A DNA stretch of 8,589 nucleotides from Pseudomonadota bacterium (GTDB taxonomy: Bacteria > Pseudomonadota > Gammaproteobacteria > Burkholderiales > Burkholderiaceae_D). The first letter of the stretch is position 1, and each line of letters opens with the position of its first letter. The stretch is taken from positions 1 through 8,589 of the forward strand of contig JAEVZY010000282.1 of NCBI GenBank assembly GCA_023392035.1, read 5' to 3'. The notes below the pieces were generated by a model. It saw only the letters and a list, made by a program, of their open reading frames with translations. It made no database searches and had not been told where the DNA came from. This document shows, piece after piece, positions 5,699 through 8,589 of this stretch. A program made the position numbers and the translations under genes.

Positions 5699-6208
5699 TC
5701 AATCGGTCAACAGCGCTTTCAGGTCTCCCAGGGTAACCATCAACATCATCGGGTCGGCATGAGAAGGCTCGAACCCGACGCGCTCGTAAAAGTCGCGGGC
5801 CTGCTCGGATAAAGCATGAACAATCAGGCCGCGGATGCCGATGGTGTCCGCGGCTTGCGCCACTCTCATGAAAGCGTCGCGCACCAGGGCACGTCCAATT
5901 CCCTTTCCATGCAGCGACCGATCGACCGCCAGTCGCCCCAGGACGACTACCGGAATCGGATCGGGCATGTTGCGCCGGAAGTGGCCAGGTGCGGCGTCGA
6001 CGGCCACCGCGCTCGAGGCCAAGGCGTAATAGGCCAGAACGCGCTGTCCAATGCAGGCGACAAAGCTGCGCGAGGCGCCAGTCATCTGATTTTTCAGGGC
6101 TCGTCGCTTGAGCCACTGGTCCAGACTGTCTACGCCGGAAGAGAAATGTTCAAGTTGATGGTGGGACGCCAGAGGCTCTGGCGCTCTGATCACTTCGTCT
6201 TGTCCCAC
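5699..6208 (-). CDS. GNAT-family acetyltransferase toxin (TacT type) of a type II toxin-antitoxin pair
   Basis: The 169-residue product is a GNAT acetyltransferase closely resembling TacT-type toxins, which acetylate the amino group of aminoacyl-tRNAs and stop translation. Shared family stretches are APEPLASHHQLEHFSSG (9-25), LDQWLKRRALKNQ (29-41) and RRNMPDPIPVVVLGRLAVD (78-96). The acetyl-CoA pyrophosphate loop is HGKGIG (100-105), and Y141 in DFYERVGF matches the catalytic tyrosine of TacT. It overlaps the antitoxin gene. The start is ambiguous: GTG at 6208 (19-bp overlap) or GTG at 6193, which gives a GTGA stop-start overlap and removes five residues. Neither has a clear Shine-Dalgarno, so translation is probably coupled to the antitoxin. 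The assignment rests on sequence and pairing; the target tRNA cannot be inferred. Confidence 0.92.
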   Translation of the reverse strand: MGQDEVIRAPEPLASHHQLEHFSSGVDSLDQWLKRRALKNQMTGASRSFVACIGQRVLAYYALASSAVAVDAAPGHFRRNMPDPIPVVVLGRLAVDRSLHGKGIGRALVRDAFMRVAQAADTIGIRGLIVHALSEQARDFYERVGFEPSHADPMMLMVTLGDLKALLTD

Positions 6209-6483
6209 GGCGCGGGCGTTTTCAAGGTCTTGCGCAAGCGCGCATTGGGCTGCGGCGGCATGTCCAGCCGCGCCACGAAGTCCGCATAGGCCGCGGGTGA
6301 GACTGAAATGATCGTTTGGTCAAGCAGCGCCTCTTCCGCGGCCGAGCGGGCTGCATCCAGCATGAAGTCGGTCCGGTTCTTGCCGCGTAGCTTGGCGGCC
6401 CGATCGATCATGCTGCGCTCTTCCGGCTTGATACGGATGTTCAGGGTTTCCCGTTTTGGGGATTGCTGCTTTTGTGCGGACAT
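6190..6483 (-). CDS. DUF1778 (TacA-type) ribbon-helix-helix antitoxin
   Basis: The 97-residue product is a DUF1778 antitoxin. Its N-terminal ribbon-helix-helix binds the operon's own operator: the beta strand is TLNIRIK (13-19) and the helices are EERSMIDRAAKLRG and NRTDFMLDAARSAAEEALL. The C-terminal part (IISVSPAAYADFVARLDMPPQPNARLRKTLKTPAPW, 59-93) is the conserved toxin-neutralising segment. The ATG at 6483 is used because it matches the family N-terminus and is preceded by GAGGG; an upstream in-frame GTG at 6519 lies at the promoter -10 and is rejected. The gene precedes and overlaps the toxin, the normal antitoxin-first order. A palindromic operator lies 42 bp upstream of the start. Confidence 0.93.
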   Translation of the reverse strand: MSAQKQQSPKRETLNIRIKPEERSMIDRAAKLRGKNRTDFMLDAARSAAEEALLDQTIISVSPAAYADFVARLDMPPQPNARLRKTLKTPAPWDKTK

Positions 6484-6509
6484 GGCAAAGGCCCTCAGTT
6501 GAGAGCAGT

Positions 6510-6538
6510 ACCTTAGCACGATGCAATGACAGTGTCAT
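6510..6538 (-). promoter_or_regulatory. Promoter of the antitoxin-toxin operon
   Basis: On the minus strand ATGACA (6533-6538) and TAAGGT (6510-6515) are separated by exactly 17 bp. A TGC immediately upstream of the -10 gives an extended -10. The -35 lies within the operator palindrome. Confidence 0.65.
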
Positions 6539-6539
6539 T
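6525..6539. promoter_or_regulatory. Palindromic operator for the DUF1778 antitoxin
   Basis: AATGACA-G-TGTCATT is a perfect 7+1+7 inverted repeat covering the -35 hexamer. Ribbon-helix-helix antitoxins repress their operons by binding such palindromes as dimers of dimers. Position and symmetry are seen directly; binding is inferred. Confidence 0.7.
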
Positions 6540-6673
6540 ACGGAATGCGCGTCTGGACGGCGATTCCGAGAAAGGCAGTCGCGCCGTGACGGCGGGAACC
6601 GTGAGCCGACGAATCCACGCACGAGAGCTGATTCCGCCGGCTCATGCCGACAAGGAGCGGATTTGAATGAAAC
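6540..6673. other. Intergenic stretch between the toxin-antitoxin promoter and the phoH terminator
   Basis: No convincing gene is visible in this part of the 259-bp gap between the antitoxin gene and phoH. It is GC-rich like its surroundings. A 35-codon minus-strand frame (6538-6645) has no Shine-Dalgarno. A plus-strand ATG at 6667 does have AAGGAG upstream, but its 44-codon frame runs through the following hairpin and antisense into phoH and resembles nothing I know. Confidence 0.5.
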
Positions 6674-6708
6674 AAGCGGGACGTGATTTGCATCGCGTCC
6701 CGCTTTTT
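6674..6708. terminator. Intrinsic terminator downstream of phoH
   Basis: GCGGGACG (6676-6683) and CGTCCCGC (6696-6703) pair perfectly and the stem can extend by three more pairs. Five Ts follow on the plus strand. On the minus strand, the direction of phoH transcription, the tail is CTTGTTT, a less perfect U-run. It most likely ends phoH mRNA 35-70 bases after its stop. Confidence 0.75.
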
Positions 6709-6742
6709 GCTTCCAATTGCCAGTTGCTACAACAGCCGTCTG

Positions 6743-8419
6743 CTACAACACATCGCTCGCATGATCCGCCAACCTTGAACGCTCCCCGCGCGCCAGCGTG
6801 ATATGCCCGGAATGCGCCCAACCCTTGAAGCGGTCCACTACATAGGTCAGGCCGCTTGAGCCTTCGGTGAGGTAGGGCGTATCGATCTGCGCGATATTGC
6901 CAAGGCAGACGATCTTGGTGCCGGGACCGGCGCGCGTGACCAGGGTTTTCATCTGCTTGGGCGTCAAGTTCTGCGCCTCGTCCACGATCAGGTAGCGGTT
7001 GACGAAGGTGCGGCCGCGCATGAAGTTGAGCGACTTGATCTTGATGCGCGACTTGATCAGGTCCTGGGTGGCGGCGCGGCCCCAGTCGCCGGCGGCGTTG
7101 TCGGTCTTGTTCAGCACTTCCAGGTTGTCATCCAGCGCGCCCATCCAGGGCGACATCTTCTCTTCTTCGGTGCCTGGCAAGAAACCGATGTCTTCGCCAA
7201 CCGGCACCGTCACCCGGGTGACGATGATCTCGTTGTAGATCTTGGTCTCCAACACTTGCGCCAAACCTGCGGCCAAGGCCAGCAGGGTCTTGCCGGTGCC
7301 GGCCTGGCCGAGCAGGGTGACGAAGTCGCATTCGGGATCCATCAACAGGTTGAGCGCGAAATTCTGCTCGCGGTTGCGGGCGGTGATGCCCCACACATTG
7401 TTGCGCGCATGGGTGTAGTCGCGCAGCGTGCGCAGGACCGCGGTCTTGCCATTGATCTGGGTGACCTGGCCGTAGAAGGAGGGTTCGCCATTGCCGGGTT
7501 CGTGGAAAACGAACTGGTTCACCAGCATCGCCGGCACTACCGGACCGCTCACGCGGTAATAGGTGTAGCCGGTGCCATTCTTGCTCTCCTGCCAGGACTC
7601 CATGCCCTTGCCGTGCCGCTGCCAGAAGTCGAGCGGCAATTGCATGACACCGGAATACAGCAGGTCGGTGTCTTCCAATACGTGGTCGTTGAAGTATTCC
7701 TCGGCCGGCAGCGCCATCGCACGCGCCTTGATGCGCATGTTGATGTCTTTGGAGACCAGCACCACCGCGCGCTCCGGATGCTGCTGCTGCAGGCTGCGCA
7801 CCACGGCCAGGATCTGGTTGTCGGCCTTGCCTTCGGGGAGGCCTTCGGGCAGCTCGCCCACTTGCAGGCTGGTCTGGAAGAACAGACGGCCACTGGCGTC
7901 CTTGTTGCCCAGCTTGGAGAGCGGAATGCCGGCGTCGATTTCCTTGTCATCGATTTGCGAGACCAGGGCATCCAGCGAGCGCGAGACCTGACGCGCATTG
8001 CGCGCCACCTCGGACATGCCTTTCTTGTGGTTGTCCAGCTCTTCCAGCGTGATCATCGGCAGATAAACGTCGTGTTCGGCGAAGCGGAACAAAGACGTCG
8101 GGTCATGCATCAGCACATTGGTGTCGAGCACGAACAGCTTGGTCTTGCCGACCCGGTCGGCGGCGCGGCTGGTGCCCGATTTGGGACGGGTGTCGACCGC
8201 CTTGAGCGCCTTCTCGGCTTTGACGGCGGGGGCCGGCGCTTCGGTCTTGGCGCGGCCGACAGGAGCGGCCGGGGCGACAGGAGCCAGTGCGACGGTGGCG
8301 CGGGGAGTAGCTTCGATCAGGGTGATGGAGGGTTTGACAGGTTTGCCTTTTTCCGCCTGGGGATACTCGCTGGGACTGAGTATGACTGCGGGCTTGGCGG
8401 GCATTTTTGGCAGGGGCAT
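6743..8419 (-). CDS. PIN domain-PhoH ATPase fusion (PhoH2-type RNA helicase/RNase)
   Basis: The 558-residue product joins a PIN ribonuclease domain to a PhoH P-loop ATPase, the PhoH2 arrangement. Characterised PhoH2 proteins unwind and cleave RNA. The PIN domain spans about 94-235 with acidic residues D99 (VLDTN), E126 (TLEEL), D200 (KADNQ) and D225 (SKDIN), so the nuclease site appears complete. The ATPase domain spans about 350-555 with Walker A GQAGTGKT (371-378), the conserved VTRVTVPVGEDIGFLPG stretch (399-415) and Walker B YLIVDEAQN (D480, E481). Residues 1-90 are an Ala/Pro/Lys-rich, probably disordered extension. GAGGA precedes the ATG at 8419 by about five bases, supporting this start. 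The stop is TAG. It is on the same strand as the downstream toxin-antitoxin pair but separated by a terminator and a separate promoter. The physiological RNA target is unknown. Confidence 0.93.
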   Translation of the reverse strand: MPLPKMPAKPAVILSPSEYPQAEKGKPVKPSITLIEATPRATVALAPVAPAAPVGRAKTEAPAPAVKAEKALKAVDTRPKSGTSRAADRVGKTKLFVLDTNVLMHDPTSLFRFAEHDVYLPMITLEELDNHKKGMSEVARNARQVSRSLDALVSQIDDKEIDAGIPLSKLGNKDASGRLFFQTSLQVGELPEGLPEGKADNQILAVVRSLQQQHPERAVVLVSKDINMRIKARAMALPAEEYFNDHVLEDTDLLYSGVMQLPLDFWQRHGKGMESWQESKNGTGYTYYRVSGPVVPAMLVNQFVFHEPGNGEPSFYGQVTQINGKTAVLRTLRDYTHARNNVWGITARNREQNFALNLLMDPECDFVTLLGQAGTGKTLLALAAGLAQVLETKIYNEIIVTRVTVPVGEDIGFLPGTEEEKMSPWMGALDDNLEVLNKTDNAAGDWGRAATQDLIKSRIKIKSLNFMRGRTFVNRYLIVDEAQNLTPKQMKTLVTRAGPGTKIVCLGNIAQIDTPYLTEGSSGLTYVVDRFKGWAHSGHITLARGERSRLADHASDVL

Positions 8420-8523
8420 CAGGTCCTCGATCTAGGTAGGCCTGGTCCGGTGAGGGCCGGAACGGGCGGTTTCAAAGGTACTTCTACTGCGGGGGACGAG
8501 CTGGGGAGTCGGATTTGCATGTA

Positions 8524-8539
8524 GCCCGCCAGCGCGGGC
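8524..8539. other. Hairpin in the region upstream of phoH
   Basis: GCCCGC and GCGGGC form a perfect 6-bp stem with a CAGC loop. There is no T-run on either side, so it is not an intrinsic terminator. It lies about 105 bp upstream of the phoH start, possibly in its leader. I see no convincing promoter or gene in 8420-8589, which the window edge cuts off. Confidence 0.35.
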
Positions 8540-8589
8540 CGGGCCGGTGGCGGAAAGCAGAATGTGAAAAAGCCGCTTGGAGGAGAGGA

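Noticed and set aside
5637..6361. 12-base match GCTGCATCCAGC shared by the pit terminator and the antitoxin gene, as possible insertion ends
   Set aside because: A 12-base match is expected by chance in a GC-rich window of this size, and one copy is inside a conserved coding stretch (LDAAR).
6538..6645. 35-codon minus-strand frame upstream of the antitoxin
   Set aside because: No Shine-Dalgarno, no recognisable similarity, and it runs into the operator region.
7256..8524. Plus-strand open frame of 422 residues antisense to phoH
   Set aside because: Shadow of the PIN-PhoH gene, whose catalytic residues are all in the minus-strand frame.
1..8589. CRISPR arrays, tRNA or rRNA genes, insertion sequences, integrase or phage genes
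   Set aside because: No regularly spaced repeats, tRNA cloverleaf, rRNA segments, transposase motifs or terminal inverted repeats were seen on either strand.

Overview
The window looks like a chromosomal segment of a betaproteobacterium, most likely of the family Oxalobacteraceae (Herbaspirillum-like). This rests on the high GC content, the beta/gamma-type ribosomal order rpsF-priB-rpsR-rplI followed by dnaB, and the character of the LexA, DnaB and PIN-PhoH proteins. The genus is an inference from memory; no search was run.

Layout: lexA lies on the minus strand at the left edge. A 216-bp divergent intergenic region separates it from the plus-strand ribosomal operon rpsF-priB-rpsR-rplI. This region holds two LexA boxes, a sigma70 promoter for the operon and a structured rpsF leader. 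The operon ends in a strong intrinsic terminator. Next on the plus strand is dnaB, preceded by a consensus TATAAT so close to its ATG that the mRNA may be leaderless. After 29 bp come a DUF47/PhoU-like gene and a Pit-type phosphate transporter gene, ending at a bidirectional terminator. The rest is on the minus strand: a DUF1778 antitoxin/GNAT toxin pair (TacA-TacT type) with its own promoter and palindromic operator, and upstream of it a 558-residue PIN-PhoH fusion.

How the parts fit: lexA and dnaB/priB are replication and repair functions beside ribosomal protein genes, a common growth-linked arrangement. DUF47 and Pit form a transporter-accessory pair for inorganic phosphate. The toxin-antitoxin pair sits between two housekeeping units, which fits insertion of a small accessory module into a neutral slot behind terminators.

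I found no clearly undescribed multi-gene system. The most interesting signals are regulatory: the apparent leaderless dnaB promoter, the hairpin plus U-run in the rpsF leader, a 16-bp-spaced direct repeat between lexA and rpsF, and the toxin-antitoxin operator.
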